Origin: Nereocystis luetkeana
Lineage: Eukaryota > Sar > Phaeophyceae > Laminariales > Laminariaceae
DNA length: 64,000 nucleotides
Reading direction: 5' to 3'
Assembly (NCBI GenBank): GCA_031213475.1
Contig: JARUPZ010000020.1
Location: 10,529,562-10,593,561 of the forward strand
Both the position numbers and the translations under genes were made by a program. Below are positions 23,805 through 34,756 of the stretch, in pieces. Every line of letters begins with the position of its first letter. Position 1 is the stretch's first letter. Under the pieces are notes generated by a model, which worked only from the letters and a program-made list of their open reading frames with translations, searched no databases and was not told the origin of the DNA.

Positions 23805-24464
23805 CAAGAGCAGCGGAGGGACGAAGACTGCCCACGTTCTACATCCTACCTGAACTACTGTCTGGTGTCACGCTGGTACTGCTGTGCGTTTGACGCTACA
23901 CCAAAAAGACCGATACATATATTTGGCGGTATATTTATATTTCATGTATAATACCTACACCTCCGGATGAGGTTTTGAAGTGCTACTACTATTGACACCG
24001 AGAAGGTGTTTCGCTGACCAATGTCCATTCCGAATCGGCTTGAATACGGTTAACCTGGTCCCAACCCCAGCTTTAATCCAAACGATCCCTTCGAATGCAG
24101 AAACACAAGTTTTGTCCGAACACTTGTAGCTCAAAGCATGCTGGCTTTTCCGTGCCCTCTAGATGTTCGAGCGTGTTTTTGCTTCTTTTTCAGGGCAGGT
24201 TTCATTGTGTTTGCTTGTCTCTATCTAGAGGGATGCTATTGTTTCCATCTTCCAATTCAAGGCTGTAGGAGGCGAGGAAAGACCGTTTCCGTTGAACAAA
24301 CCGTTTACACTCGTTGCCCACGAGGCACAGGAGCTATTTCCCGCAATATATGAGACTTATTGTTCTGTGACTCTTATGAATTTGCCGCTCTGTGGTAACC
24401 TAAACACAACAGATAAATCTACCGGTTCGATTTGCCGTGTCACATGTATGTCGTGTCTCATAGG

Positions 24465-24566
24465 TTAACCCCTTTGGAACCGCAGTCCCGTTTTGGGGAC
24501 TAAATACTTGAAGTTTGACTGGTTTGTCCCCACATATATATGGGACTGCTGTTCTAAAAGGGTTAA
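24465..24566. mobile_element. TTAA-flanked MITE, second copy
   Basis: A 102 bp hairpin with TTAACCCCTTTGGAACCGCA and TGCTGTTCTAAAAGGGTTAA ends. It is more diverged than the copy at 5243; one arm has an ATATATAT replacement. It lies in the intron just downstream of exon 2. Confidence 0.8.
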
Positions 24567-24604
24567 CGCCGCTCATTATTCCAAAGGGTAGGGTCGTATC
24601 TTAC

Positions 24605-24682
24605 CTCCAAATTGGGCTGAGTTGTCATCGAACGAAGTGTTGCCGGTGACGTAGATTGCCGAGGTAGAGGCATATATTGCAC
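24605..24682 (-). CDS. Exon 2: single Pmp coil (26 aa)
   Basis: This is the first short exon after the cap. It reads GAIYASTSAIYVTGNTSF followed by DDNSAQFGG, with acceptor AACCAG|GTGC and donor GGAG|GTAAG. At 78 bp it is the shortest clean coil, two residues under the 28-residue norm, with the loss in the Y-A-S-x-S loop. It preserves the GNTSF and N-x-A core that packs inside a beta-helix. A TTAA-flanked MITE sits about 40 bp downstream in the following intron. Confidence 0.7.
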
Positions 24683-24994
24683 CTGGTTGTAAAGCGCAAG
24701 GGCTTCTTCAGCGATCTTTCACTGAGTGGCGACTTTACGCCGAGAAGACACCGAAAGAGGCTTCGAAGGTAAAACACATTATTGGGACCACTTTAACACT
24801 ACCAGGTACAAAGGAAAGTCGGTCAATCACCACGGTATATATGCAGAAGGAAAACACGACCACAAAACAAACTGGCAACATTGCAAATCACCTTACCACG
24901 GTAATGATATTGAGAGAAAACAAACTGCTACGTCAGGTTCAAGAAAATAAATGCAAAAAGAGTGACCGGGTCATCTGTCACGCATTCAGCTCAC

Positions 24995-25071
24995 CGCGGC
25001 CACCTTCGATGGCAATACGGCTTGGGTTCCAGTTCCTTCCAAAGCAAACGATTCGTGAACTACCGCTGCGC
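24995..25071 (-). pseudogene. Possible frame-damaged coil exon between exons 1 and 2
   Basis: On the minus strand, after a CACAAG acceptor, the frame reads GAAVVHESFALEGTGTQAV followed by LPSKVAA, then GCG|GTGAG. The layout (G-A start, x-S-x-x-L-x-G-T core, V-A near the end) mimics a coil. At 77 bp, however, it ends in a different phase from every real exon, and the G-G end is missing. I read it as a one-base-damaged relic or a coincidence. Confidence 0.25.
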
Positions 25072-25440
25072 CTTGTGACCCCTTGCTTCTAAAAAAAACT
25101 GAAAGTTGCCTGCAGAAACTGTGTGCTATTCCCGTGCCGGTTTTGGGGCGCAATAATAGCGGACGAGCAACACTTCCAGCACACGGATAGGAAATGCTTC
25201 GCGATGACAAACTCTCGTATTCTAGACGTTTGTTGTTGTCCTGGTGCGGTTCTGCTCATTTCATAGAGATCACTGTGTCGACATATATATATTTATATAT
25301 ATATACGTATGTATATAAAAAACCGCGGTCCAGCCGTGAGTTGTTTTTGGGAGGTGGAGAGTGGCCACTTACTTACTTACTTACTTAGACATTGAATAAA
25401 CTCTGCCCTGGGCGCTTGTATGGTTAACCTGTTGACTCAC

Positions 25441-25996
25441 CTCCCTTCGAAGCGTTGTTGTTAGCAAAGGTGCAACTTGATGCAAAGAGGGAGCTAGAAG
25501 AATGAAGGCCGACTGCCCCCCCATGGTCTGCGTTTCCTCCGTCCAGCACCAAGTTGTTTAGGCGGAGAGTAGACCCGTTGGACACCGAAAAAATCCCATT
25601 GCTATGTCCCCCTCCAGCACCGACGACGCCACCACAATCGATACCGTCCGCCGGAGCACCACGAATGATGGGATAACCGGGCCCAGTGACAGTAACCGTC
25701 TTCCCATTCGACACGCTAATCGTCTGCACGACGGTCAAGGCTGGATACCACGTTACGTTAAAATCCCCTTCCCCCGTGCAGGTCAACGCATCGGTAAGGT
25801 CCTGCACGTCGTCTACTGAGGTCACGTGCACGTCAACAGTACTCGATGGACATGGACATGGAGCTGATTGTGTTCCTGAAACGAAGAAGATGGTAAACCA
25901 TATCATCATCACATTTGCCCCGTGCACCATGCTGTTGGGATATTGCACGAGCGGACGTGACGTGATGCGGAGATCTTCGAAAGTTAGGGCAGTCAT
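25441..25996 (-). CDS. Exon 1: signal peptide and N-terminal beta-helix cap
   Basis: This is the first coding exon of the modular gene. Two in-frame ATGs are possible, at about 25996 and 25930. The second gives a textbook signal peptide (MVHGANVMMIWFTIFFVSG, then TQSA before PCPCP), so it may be the true start. The mature part begins with a 'VDVHVTSVDDVQDLTDAL' segment, then a conserved N-terminal helix stretch (FNVTWYPALTV, VTVTGPGYPIIRG), and ends with two complete coils (DGGNADHGGAVG and SSLFASSCTFANNNASKGG). N-glycosylation sequons are frequent (NVT, NGS, NAS). The exon ends GGAG before a GTGAGT donor at 25440-25436, the same phase as all later exons. The fold assignment is firm; the biological role is not. 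Confidence 0.8.
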
Positions 25997-26220
25997 CACA
26001 AGCGGACAAGAAGAGGACGCTAGTTTGCAGTAGTGGTGCCAGATATCTCGAGTACGCCGCGGCAGTTGATACAGTAGAGTTGTTATGATGGGGGGAATCT
26101 GTCACCCAGTCGGTTGTTGATAAACATGCAAAAAGAGTCACCCCACCGTAGGGGTTGCACTTTTTGGGCCAAGGTTTTTGACCAATTGAGTTTCTTAAGA
26201 AGTGAGGAACTACCACTTAC

Positions 26221-26964
26221 TTAGGACGGAACTTTTACTCGTATGTATACCAGGTATCTGGTATTTGTTTTAGGACTATTAAATACGCAACCAGGGTATG
26301 CATATACGAGTGCCGGTCGGGTGGCACAAACGAAATTCTTCCAAGTATTGTATCGGGTAATATATTGAGCTCCTACAGACTGGGCTGGCCAAGAGAGGCT
26401 TTCAAGGGTTCCAAACACATTCTCAGCCCGTTTTTGCGAACTTCGCTCTGAAAATTTGACAAACACTTCATCATAGTCTCGGGGGCTAAGGCGCATATCA
26501 AAAACACCAAAAAACGTTTTTGACCAAAACCGAAAACAAGTTGAAAGAAAAATGGTGCAGTAATTAGTGCCTTTGTCTTTCCCGTAATACAGGACACCTG
26601 TTGCGATAAAGAAGCTCTTTCTGTTGGACAAAACATGTGAGACGCAGATTTTTATTGTAGGAGTAAAAAACAATCGAGGTCGAAAAAAGAAAAACCGGTG
26701 TGAGAATAGCTGATTTTGTATGGATCTCATCGTTATGTCTTGACTTTGTATAGGATGCCGTAAACGCGCCATATCTCTTGATGTAAATCGACTTAGAACA
26801 ACATATTCGCCTGATTGAGAGCGAGAGCCAAATAAATTGAAATTTCGGGTCCAGACGCCTCTTGCCATTTCTTGGTAAGTAGGGGACGGGCTATTCCAAG
26901 AAGCGGCGCAAATTGAAGGTCTCGTCAGCAGCGTCGCGAGCATATATATGCGTGTCATCGTCAT
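26221..26964 (-). CDS. 247-codon open frame of unknown function
   Basis: An uninterrupted ATG-started frame lies on the same strand as, and about 225 bp upstream of, exon 1 of the beta-helix gene. It begins MTMTRIYMLATLLTRPS, a weak signal-like start, and contains an aromatic-rich run (RFFFFRPRLFF). It ends TCCTAA immediately before a GTAAGT. The final codons overlap a TACCAGGTATCTGGTA palindrome. At this length a chance frame is unlikely but not excluded in a 64 kb window. I recognise no domain. It could be a real gene, or a transposon-derived frame. Confidence 0.3.
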   Translation of the reverse strand: MTMTRIYMLATLLTRPSICAASWNSPSPTYQEMARGVWTRNFNLFGSRSQSGEYVVLSRFTSRDMARLRHPIQSQDITMRSIQNQLFSHRFFFFRPRLFFTPTIKICVSHVLSNRKSFFIATGVLYYGKDKGTNYCTIFLSTCFRFWSKTFFGVFDMRLSPRDYDEVFVKFSERSSQKRAENVFGTLESLSWPAQSVGAQYITRYNTWKNFVCATRPALVYAYPGCVFNSPKTNTRYLVYIRVKVPS

Positions 26965-28483
26965 CGGATGCTGCAGCTAGGAGCTAGACAAGTTGCTAGA
27001 TTTCCCCAGATTGGCTATTATTCCTGCCTCAAACTGTTTCGCCTCGGGCGGTGGGCTCTACTGTAGCTTCTGCTCCCGGCTGTAGCTCCACACCGAGAGA
27101 CTCCCACACGATGACCAGGGTAGCGCCTTGAAGCTACGGGCTAGCCCTTCAATTCAAGCTACACAGCAAGCTCCCCCTCTCAGCGGTAGTCCGGCTACAG
27201 CGTATCGCGCAGTCTCGCTCTCAATCAGATACTACGCTCCCAATCAGGCGAAAATGTTGTTTTAGGCGTTTTTAAGGGTTTCTGTACTTGGGGCATTCCT
27301 CAAGGGATATTCACACCGAGTACCTGCGGCATCGGTTGTCGGGCTTACGTATATATTTTAGTGTTGACATTTGACGGGAAATATATGTTTTATCAATTTC
27401 TCGACAAAATCAAATCGGATTAAAAAAAATCAAGGTCTGCAAATGGGCTGCCGGCCCAGTAGCACTGTTGCGAAATTTGGGGTCATAATACTTCCAAGTG
27501 GTTGCGAAAGCGCAGGACAAATCTAGAAGCTGGTCTTGGCCAGCCCAGCTCGCAATGTGAGGCGCTCAGGAACTTCTGGTGCTCCCCTACCGTGAGACAG
27601 CTAAAAACACTGCAGTCTCAATCGTACGCAGACAAGGGCGTACAAGAACATTTGTTCGACACCTCACGTCGAATTTCTCAATTTCGACCCTCCCTGCAAG
27701 TGGGGGGGGGGGGGGATACCCGACCCCCCCCCCAAAAAAAAAGAAGAAGCCACACTATCTCCTCTATAAACCACCGTACTACACTAATCCCTGCACTAAA
27801 CATAATTATGAATATCAAGTCCATACAAATTCCTATACTTCGTACAAACAGGGCTTTAATTCCTGCACATACATGTCGCTGAACTATACTACTAACAATA
27901 CAAAGCATGAAACCCTTTACTGCCCGAATTCCTAGATAAACAATAACACCATATAAATCCCCATATTCACCACGATACTATGCTAGTTTCTTTACGAAAC
28001 CCTAGGTATACTACTATAATTCCTATATGAACAGGGGGACGAACCCAAATTTTTGTATAAACCTACATGTTATACCCAGATGCGTGTCGTGCCAATATCG
28101 GAATGCCGACGAATCTGCGCGGTTCTATATGTCGTACCTACTGTAGTAGTACACGACACATAGTGCTACTTCTATATTTATTTACGTAAAAAGAGGCACC
28201 TCCACAGGTAGAAAACGAGACGAGGCGTAGGCTGATATTGCCGGCAGATTGGGGTAGGCGCGCACGAAGAAAATTATACCAGAGGTGTAGAGTAACTCGC
28301 GACTTCAATTTTGTTTTGGGACTGTAGCAAACGATGTTATGAAACTTTCCATACCTGGCGCCTAACTAAAATCCAGTAGGCGGCATGGACTGCTTTTCTT
28401 GCGTCGGTAAGTAAGTTGTGTTCGGGTCTAGTCACCATGCCTGGCTAGACGGGTCATATTGCAGGTTCCTTCCCGTCCCGGCA

Positions 28484-28514
<31 letters not shown>

Positions 28515-28646
28515 TATATATATAGTATTTCGTGGCTGACTGTGACCGCCCCTCTTGCCCTTCCAACAACTTCCGAAGACAACCAATCAGGGAAACTGTG
28601 CCTGGTACATAATTGATACCAGTACCTGGTACCAACTACCCCGTAC
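26965..28646. other. Intergenic stretch, no gene seen
   Basis: It holds repeated CTACAGC/GCTGTAG-type phrases (26990-27260). A poly-G tract of about 14 (27702-27715) sits 8 bp before a poly-C tract of about 10 (27724-27733) and a poly-A. After an AT-rich segment comes a TA microsatellite at 28482-28524. No coding or RNA feature is supported. Confidence 0.5.
28482..28524. repeat. (AT)n microsatellite
   Basis: About 14 AT dinucleotides, then a GTATATTATATATATA tail, 120 bp upstream of the LTR retrotransposon. Confidence 0.9.
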
Positions 28647-29187
28647 TGTTGCAGCGCTACGGGCTTCAGGAGTCGCCCAGGTGGGCGACAGGGTATTCTG
28701 TGATGTACGTTGACTGACCTGACCAGTGACGCACGGAGGGTGCATCGTGTAAGGCAGCGATAAAGCCGTAGGATGGCTCGCTGTCATATCGATGTAGGTA
28801 TACAATGGAGTGTCCCCGGCGGGGGAGGCCATTGTCTGGGTCATGGAAACCCCGTATCGGCTGTAATGGTCGATGCGGGTGCTCTCTGGCCCTACCTGGG
28901 GTTAGTCAATCCCACCAAAGAACGAAAGAAACAAGTCAAACCATATCCTGTTCACACACCGTGCATGATTATCGCCTATCACGTGCCTGTCTGTTAACCA
29001 CGCGTCGCACCTGCTGAGTAATATCAACACTCAACTCTCGTGGCGTCTGGCCACCCCGTGGCCAGAGAGGATTTAGGAGCGAGGTACGGAGGAAATCCCC
29101 ATGAGGACTCTCTCAACGAACGACAACAGCTGGCTATCGAGGTGAGACCGAGCCGATAGCGGTACACAGGAGGAGGCAGCTGTAACA
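28647..29187 (+). repeat. 5' LTR (541 bp)
   Basis: It begins TGTTGCAGCG and ends AGCTGTAACA, with short imperfect inverted ends (TGTTGCAGC / TGTTACAGC). It matches 35743-36283 with no difference that I could find. Its last 155 bp (29033-29187) are also present at 29752-29906 because of the leader duplication. Confidence 0.85.
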
Positions 29188-30470
29188 TGGTGAACCCAGG
29201 GAGATGACAGAGAGAGGGGGAGATTGGAGCGCAAGGTCATGAGCTCTGGCGGGGACACGAGAGATCCGTACCCAGGGAATTTGTTCGGCCCCGAGCACCT
29301 GGGCCCGAGTTTTCTCCCGGGCGGAACGAGGGCCCGAATAACTGGGCCCGAGAGTCCTCCTGGGCGGAATGGGGCCCAAACATCGGGGCCCGAGTTTTCC
29401 TTGGGTGGGATCAGTGTCTCTGCCCGAGCTTTTCCGGGATGGAATCTGATGGGTGGCCAAGTGTCGAGCCCCGAGTTCTGTCCGGGATGATGGAGTCTGA
29501 TGGGTACCAGCGGCGAGGGATACACGTAAAAACTACGATAGAGTACATATACTTCGTATTCGGGTAGCACTACTGCTGTTTATAGCAGTAACCATGCATA
29601 ACGTATCAGGAAACAGTAGTCACGACAGGTAGCCACCATCGCATACTCGCGATAAGGCAGCACCAAAAAAAAAGGCCACGAATCTCTCCGTCCTGACCCT
29701 CGATTTGTTTTTTGTTCCCGCGCACGCCTTGACGATTGTTTGCAGCCGGCCAACTCTCGTGGCGTCTGGCCACCCCGTGGCCAGAGAGGATTTAGGAGCG
29801 AGGTACGGAGGAAATCCCCATGAGGACTCTCTCAACGAACGACAACAGCTGGCTATCGAGGTGAGACCGAGCCGATAGCGGTACACAGGAGGAGGCAGCT
29901 GTAACATGATGAACCCAGGCCGATGACAGAGAGAGGGGGAGATTGGAGCGCAAGGTCATGAGCTCTGGCGGGGACACGAGAGATCCGTACCCAGGGAATT
30001 TGTTCGGCCCCGAGCACCTGGGCCCGAGTTTTCTCCCGGGCGGAACGAGGGCCCGAATAACTGGGCCCGAGAGTCCTCCTGGGCGGAATGGGGCCCAAAC
30101 ATCGGGGCCCGAGTTTTCCTTGGGTGGGATCAGTGTCTCTGCCCGAGCTTTTCCGGGATGGAATCTGATGGGTGGCCAAGTGTCGAGCCCCGAGTTCTGT
30201 CCGGGATGATGGAGTCTGATGGGTACCAGCGGCGAGGGATACACGTAAAAACTACGATAGAGTACATATACTTCGTATTCGGGTAGCACTACTGCTGTTT
30301 ATAGCAGTAACCATGCATAACGTATCAGGAAACAGTAGTCACGACAGGTAGCCACCATCGCATACTCGCGATAAGGCAGCACCAAAAAAAAAGGCCACGA
30401 ATCTCTCCGTCCTGACCCTCGATTTGTTTTTTGTTCCCGCGCACGCCTTGACGATTGTTTGCAGCCGGCC
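29033..30470 (+). repeat. 719 bp tandem duplication in the retrotransposon leader (x2)
   Basis: Units 29033-29751 and 29752-30470 are nearly identical; the visible differences cluster around 29189-29206, such as ATGGTGAACCCAGGGAG versus ATGATGAACCCAGGCCG. Each unit begins inside the LTR sequence (AACTCTCGTGGCG) and includes the LTR tail, PBS region and a GC-rich leader. Within each unit, a phrase built on GGGCCCGAGTTTTC plus CCGGGCGGAA repeats about every 42-46 bp (29290-29490 in the first). Open frames of 165 codons on the opposite strand exist in both copies but overlap the LTR and are probably incidental. Confidence 0.85.
29188..29202 (+). other. Primer binding site
   Basis: TGGTGAACCCAGG starts directly after the terminal CA of the 5' LTR, the position and TGG start expected for pairing with a tRNA 3' CCA end. 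The tRNA was not identified. The duplicated leader copy at 29907 reads TGATGAACCC and would pair less well. Confidence 0.6.
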
Positions 30471-31320
30471 TTCGCCTCAGGTGTAACTCTCGTTTTTTTG
30501 CGGCCGTTCTCCGCCTCAGGCGTCACTCTCGATTTTTTTTGTTTTCACCCCCGCACATCTCGTCTGTGTTTTTTTGGTGCGGCCGGTTTTTTTTCTTGCT
30601 GTGCGGTACTCCTCGAGGAAAAAAATGGGGGGGGTCGGCTGTATTCATTTAGACTACCATGGCAATACGTATGCGTACAACTCTAATAATCAGCCCAACC
30701 TGAGCGACAGCAGTATTTTCGTGGTCACATGTCACATGTAACTGCTGTTTGTTGAAGTATACCTCGCTGCTGGTATCGAAACAGGGAGTACTTTTGAATA
30801 TCGTTGCGGGAGGAGCGCTTTCCGTAGATGGTTCTAAGTTTGAAGTTGTACGCAGGAACCGATAACCTACCATGCCCCGAGCACTGAGTAATAGCTGCCT
30901 GGAGCAAAGGCGCCTCAACTTGAAAATTACACAGAAAAGCCGCATCCCCGTCTACAATACCATCAGTAGTCTATACACTACCTGGTACGCAGTTTCACAC
31001 GATGCTCAAAAAGATGAGAAGATGGTATACCAGGGTATATTATACGACGAGTTGCATTACCTTACGTACACGACTAATAATATGAATATCAACGATAGTA
31101 CATGTAATGTGGACAAAAGATAGGAAACCATACTCCTACTACTACTGCTCTACTCTGTACCTGGAGTTTTATTTTTTTATTTTTTCTACCCCGAACAGGG
31201 TGAGCTCTTGATACACGGTTAAGCATACAGGGGGGGTGGCTCGCAGTATGTATGCTTTGGACAACATCAATAAAGGGCGTTTATGGGCTATATATAATAC
31301 TACACACTCCCGTAAAACTG

Positions 31321-31336
31321 TACCAGGTACCTGGTA
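31321..31336. repeat. Perfect TACCAGGTACCTGGTA palindrome
   Basis: A perfect copy inside the LTR retrotransposon. A variant, TACCAGGTATCTGG, lies 140 bp further on near 31459. Confidence 0.9.
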
Positions 31337-32011
31337 GGCCGTATGGCAAAATCCTTAGGGACCATTTCGTACATCTCTCTTCCCATCTTTTCGAGTCATG
31401 ATAACGCGTTGAAAAGCGACATATCACGATGTACCACACACACCGTATGCACACGAGTACCAGGTATCTGGGATTCATACGGGGCATACTACGGTGATGA
31501 AGCTCGGTAGAAATGACGAGTTTTAGTCGAAGGCCACATATCATACGTGGAGGATGTATCCACAGTATACCAGGTATACAGTATTCATACCACTATCAAT
31601 ATGACCGTTCATGGGACTGAAGGTCGCACGGCAAAAGCTCTCTAGATCCTTGGGTCCATCGCTCCTCTTTCTTTCACAAGAGTGGAGACGTTTAACTTTG
31701 GCCCCACACATCCCTACACACGTACGGGATGAGTGTCCCCTACTACCGGAGCAAAGTAACGTTGTTGGGAAGCTGTTCAGCTGTGCAGTGTACGGCATGT
31801 TACTATTCGGGGGTAGATGAAAGCTATGTTGAAACAACTGAGGGCACACAACGAGAGTCATAGCGGGTTGTTATGGTCTCCAAGTACCCGATACGCTGGA
31901 ATTCCACTTGTTTCACCCGTTCGGGTCTTCACACCCGGTACGTTGGCATTTCACTGGCTTCCCCTGGTCTTTTGACCCGGTACGTGGCCATAGGAAACAA
32001 CCATACTCATT

Positions 32012-32290
32012 AGCTTTCGCGCACATAATTAGTCCGTCAATTATAAGAAAGAAGAACGGAGAACCCAGGCGATGGGAACGTTTGCAAAACTGTGATATGA
32101 GGTGATCGTGCTCTTTGTATAATCCCAAGCTCTATTTTGCATACTATGTTCTAGCTTCCGCGCACATAATTAGTCCGTCAATTATAGGAAATAAGAACGG
32201 ACAACCCGGGCGATGGGAATGTTTGCAAAACTGTGATATGAGGTGATCGTGTTCTTTCTATAATCCCACGTTCCATCTTGCATACTATGT
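32012..32290. repeat. 141 bp tandem repeat, two units
   Basis: Both units start AGCTT(T/C)CGCGCACATAA and run through a GATGGGAA-GTTTGCAAAACTG segment to a CATACTATGTT end, with about 10% difference. They lie inside the LTR retrotransposon. Confidence 0.75.
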
Positions 32291-32439
32291 TATGGGATAC
32301 TCGTTATATGCATATATCCACATGTTTTCGGGGTTGCCTGCCTTGTAGGAGGGTGATTCGTGTGATATGCTGTTATGTATTCACGCTGCCGATGGTGCTC
32401 TGCCTGTTGTTTCGTAAGGCTTTGAAGATGCTTGTCTGG

Positions 32440-32800
32440 TCAATGCATGCAGGCATACTCGTTGCTCGTGCTCCGTTTGCCTGTTGCTCGTGCTCGTATG
32501 TTCGCTCGTTTTTCATGATCGCACACACATGCATGTTCGTTAATAAATGTCTGCATGCGATTGACCACATAATGTCTTCAAAACCAAATGCAACCGACAG
32601 GTGTCGATACAAGCCAAAGGTGCCGTACGTACTAATACACGCATGCTCTCGTGGACCGGTTGCTCGGTTAGGTGATAACGGAAACTAACAAGGTCGAGCC
32701 TTACGCCGTTTGGGCGAAAATAACCACCCTTTAGAACGATGAACCCCTGGACAACAACGTGCATTGTCGGCTGGCAAACATGGAACTTACTAGAAATCCA
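32440..32800 (+). repeat. Dispersed repeat shared with 60540-60785 and 61830-61890
   Basis: A segment beginning ATACTCGTTGCTC and running past CAAAACCAAATGCAA to GGTTAG(G/A)TGATA matches 60540-60785 at roughly 75-80% by eye. The next part, GAACGATGAACCCCT onward, matches 61835 onward. At the 60 kb copy the two halves are separated by the LINE remnant, so that element inserted into this repeat. Here the repeat is part of the retrotransposon interior. Confidence 0.6.
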
Positions 32801-34239
32801 CGTATGTTGTGATGACTGTGGTGTAGTTTGTGACCACAGGAAAAATCTCTCTCTAGGATCAAATAAAGGGCACGGACACTGGTTGTGCTGGATGTCGACG
32901 GGTAGAAAGCATGGTGTAAGATGAAGAACACATACGCAATACGTGCAGAGTACGGGTCGAACACATACGGCCGCATTACCTTGTTCATCCCGACTGCTGT
33001 AAAGTATGTATATTAACTTTATTCAGCATACCGAGCTGGTATCACATCACACTGGATACGGCAGGCACGACGCACGCATTCCGTCCAAGAGCAGAGAGAG
33101 ATAGCAGTGCGACACCAACGAATAAATAAAACCTACCAGGTATCAACCTAGTGGCACCGGGCATATTAGTACAGGTAGTTACAAACCACCCGGCACTAGA
33201 TTATCGACTACCAGGATGTCGACACAGCAGTTTGTGTCACAGAATCGGGGATCACACACATAAATAGTTGCAATCCCGTGATCACAGCGCCCGAATACTG
33301 GGGGATGCGTGAACAGTTACTTGATAGTATCATGCACGAATATTTGAAAACCGTGAAAACAGGCGTTTGTTTTACATTCGTACTGAAAGGACCTCGGAGC
33401 GCTGGCCTCTATCCGGAGCGCTTTGCCTGTAGCAAGGGTGTCTGCTCTTCCAGAGCAAATACATGCATCCTAAGCAGTGGATACGAGATACACAATGCAA
33501 ATCAAACTGAGGAGAGAAAACCTGGTAGTTTCCGATAGGAAAACAAAGCCCCTCCCCAGCGCGCATACTCACGCGCCGTCTTAGTCGCTGACGCAGTGAA
33601 CGGAGAATCAAACGAGCTTGACTTTGTTCAAGTATTTGACATGGTTCCCAATGACGATTGGGCATCTTCACCGTTTGAGTACTGCACTGCTGTACATGCA
33701 CATAAGGTTGACCCTAATTTTCAAGTGCTTCGTCCCCGCATGGGGAGGGCAGTTCTATGAAGGCGAGGCCACATATGCCCAATGCCCAAACTAAAGGTTC
33801 CCTTCATTTGCGAACGCGATCGTGAAGTGGTTGGGCGTACCACGCACCTGTTGTGTCGTCCGTCTCCAAGCATCGAGCGATCCGCCTGATCGGAAAAGAA
33901 CGGTTGTAGGAATTCTAGATTGCATGACTAATGCTGGAAAACATGATGTAGGCATGGTGTAACCGAGCAGGATACCTTCCTATTTCACTCTCCAAGATTA
34001 GTGGCCCAGTGTTGGAAACACGAAGCGAAAGGTGGGATTGGGATGCCAATAAGCAGTAGGTAGTTTCCGTGCTGGGGGGGTGTTTGTCACCACCTTTCTA
34101 CAACTACTTTCACGAAAACCGTTATACAAGGGTTACGATCTTGAAGTGGTGGTGGATGAATGACGTTTGAGGACTCATGAATTAGTTTTAGAACGAAAGG
34201 GTCTCACCAGTGGACACTGTTCGGGCTGGGGGGGTCGCG

Positions 34240-34690
34240 TGAAGGTGGCGTGAACGTCAGTGCCTTCAAACGACTTAGTTACTCGGAGTCATGTCAGTAC
34301 CTTCAAACGTGGCGTGAACGTCAGTGCCTTAAACGACTTACTTACTCGGAGGCGCGTCAGTGCCTTCAAACGACTTACTTACTCGGAGGCACGTCAGTGA
34401 AGGTGGCGTGAACGTCAGTGCCCTCAAACGACTTACTTACTCGGAGTCATGTCAGTACCTTCAAACGTGGCGTGAACGTCAGTGCCTTCAAACGACTTAC
34501 TTACTCGGAGGCGCGTCAGTGCCTTCAAACGACTTACTTACTCGGAGTCACGTCAGTACCTTCTAACGTGGCGTGAATGTCAGGGCCCTCAACCGATCTG
34601 CTTACTCGGAGTCACGTCAGTACTTGAGGGGGTGGCGTGAACTTCTGAACCTTCAAACGACTTACTTGCTTGGAGTCAAACGTCAGTATC
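34240..34690. repeat. Minisatellite of mixed 37-65 bp units
   Basis: Phrases GGCGTGAACGTCAGTGCC, TTCAAACGACTTACTTACTC and GGAGTCATGTCAGTACC alternate about eight times with variable omission of one block. The result is a compound higher-order minisatellite within the retrotransposon interior. Confidence 0.7.
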
Positions 34691-34756
34691 TTCAAAAGAC
34701 CACACTAGGGGTGCACCAAACGTTCCCGAGCGAAGTTTCACACAGAGCTTGCAAAG

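Larger units (their letters stand above)
2608..25996 (-). other. Modular Pmp-type beta-helix gene, whole-locus entry (3' end not found)
   Basis: Seen: a signal-peptide exon at 25441-25996 followed downstream on the minus strand by short exons at 24605, 22993, 20675, 19598, 18958, 17625, 17026, 16298, 15051, 14367, 13265, 11537, 6897, 3808 and 2608. Each short exon starts after an AG acceptor with GTGC-like sequence and ends GGAG or GGCG before GTGAG, GTAAG or GTAC. Splicing therefore always rebuilds a G-G-G/A-A junction and keeps frame. Known: such coils with GG-A-[LI] and F-x-x-N signatures form the right-handed beta-helix of Chlamydia Pmp-type and pectin-lyase-like proteins. Inferred: a secreted or cell-surface adhesin-like or wall-modifying protein. 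About 600 residues are encoded in the window. No terminal exon, transmembrane segment or stop codon was identified, so the gene probably continues past position 1. Confidence 0.8.

Noticed and set aside
23945-24010. ACACCTCCGG context resembling a coil exon donor
   Set aside because: The upstream frame has three consecutive stop codons and no G-N-x-F core; only the donor-like end matches.
29073-30289. Paired 165-codon minus-strand frames
   Set aside because: Their two-fold occurrence is explained by the 719 bp DNA duplication, they overlap LTR sequence and lie antisense to the element.
34240-34690. Regularly repeated units suggestive of a CRISPR array
   Set aside because: Eukaryotic context, variable unit order and no constant repeat with unique spacers; it is a compound minisatellite.
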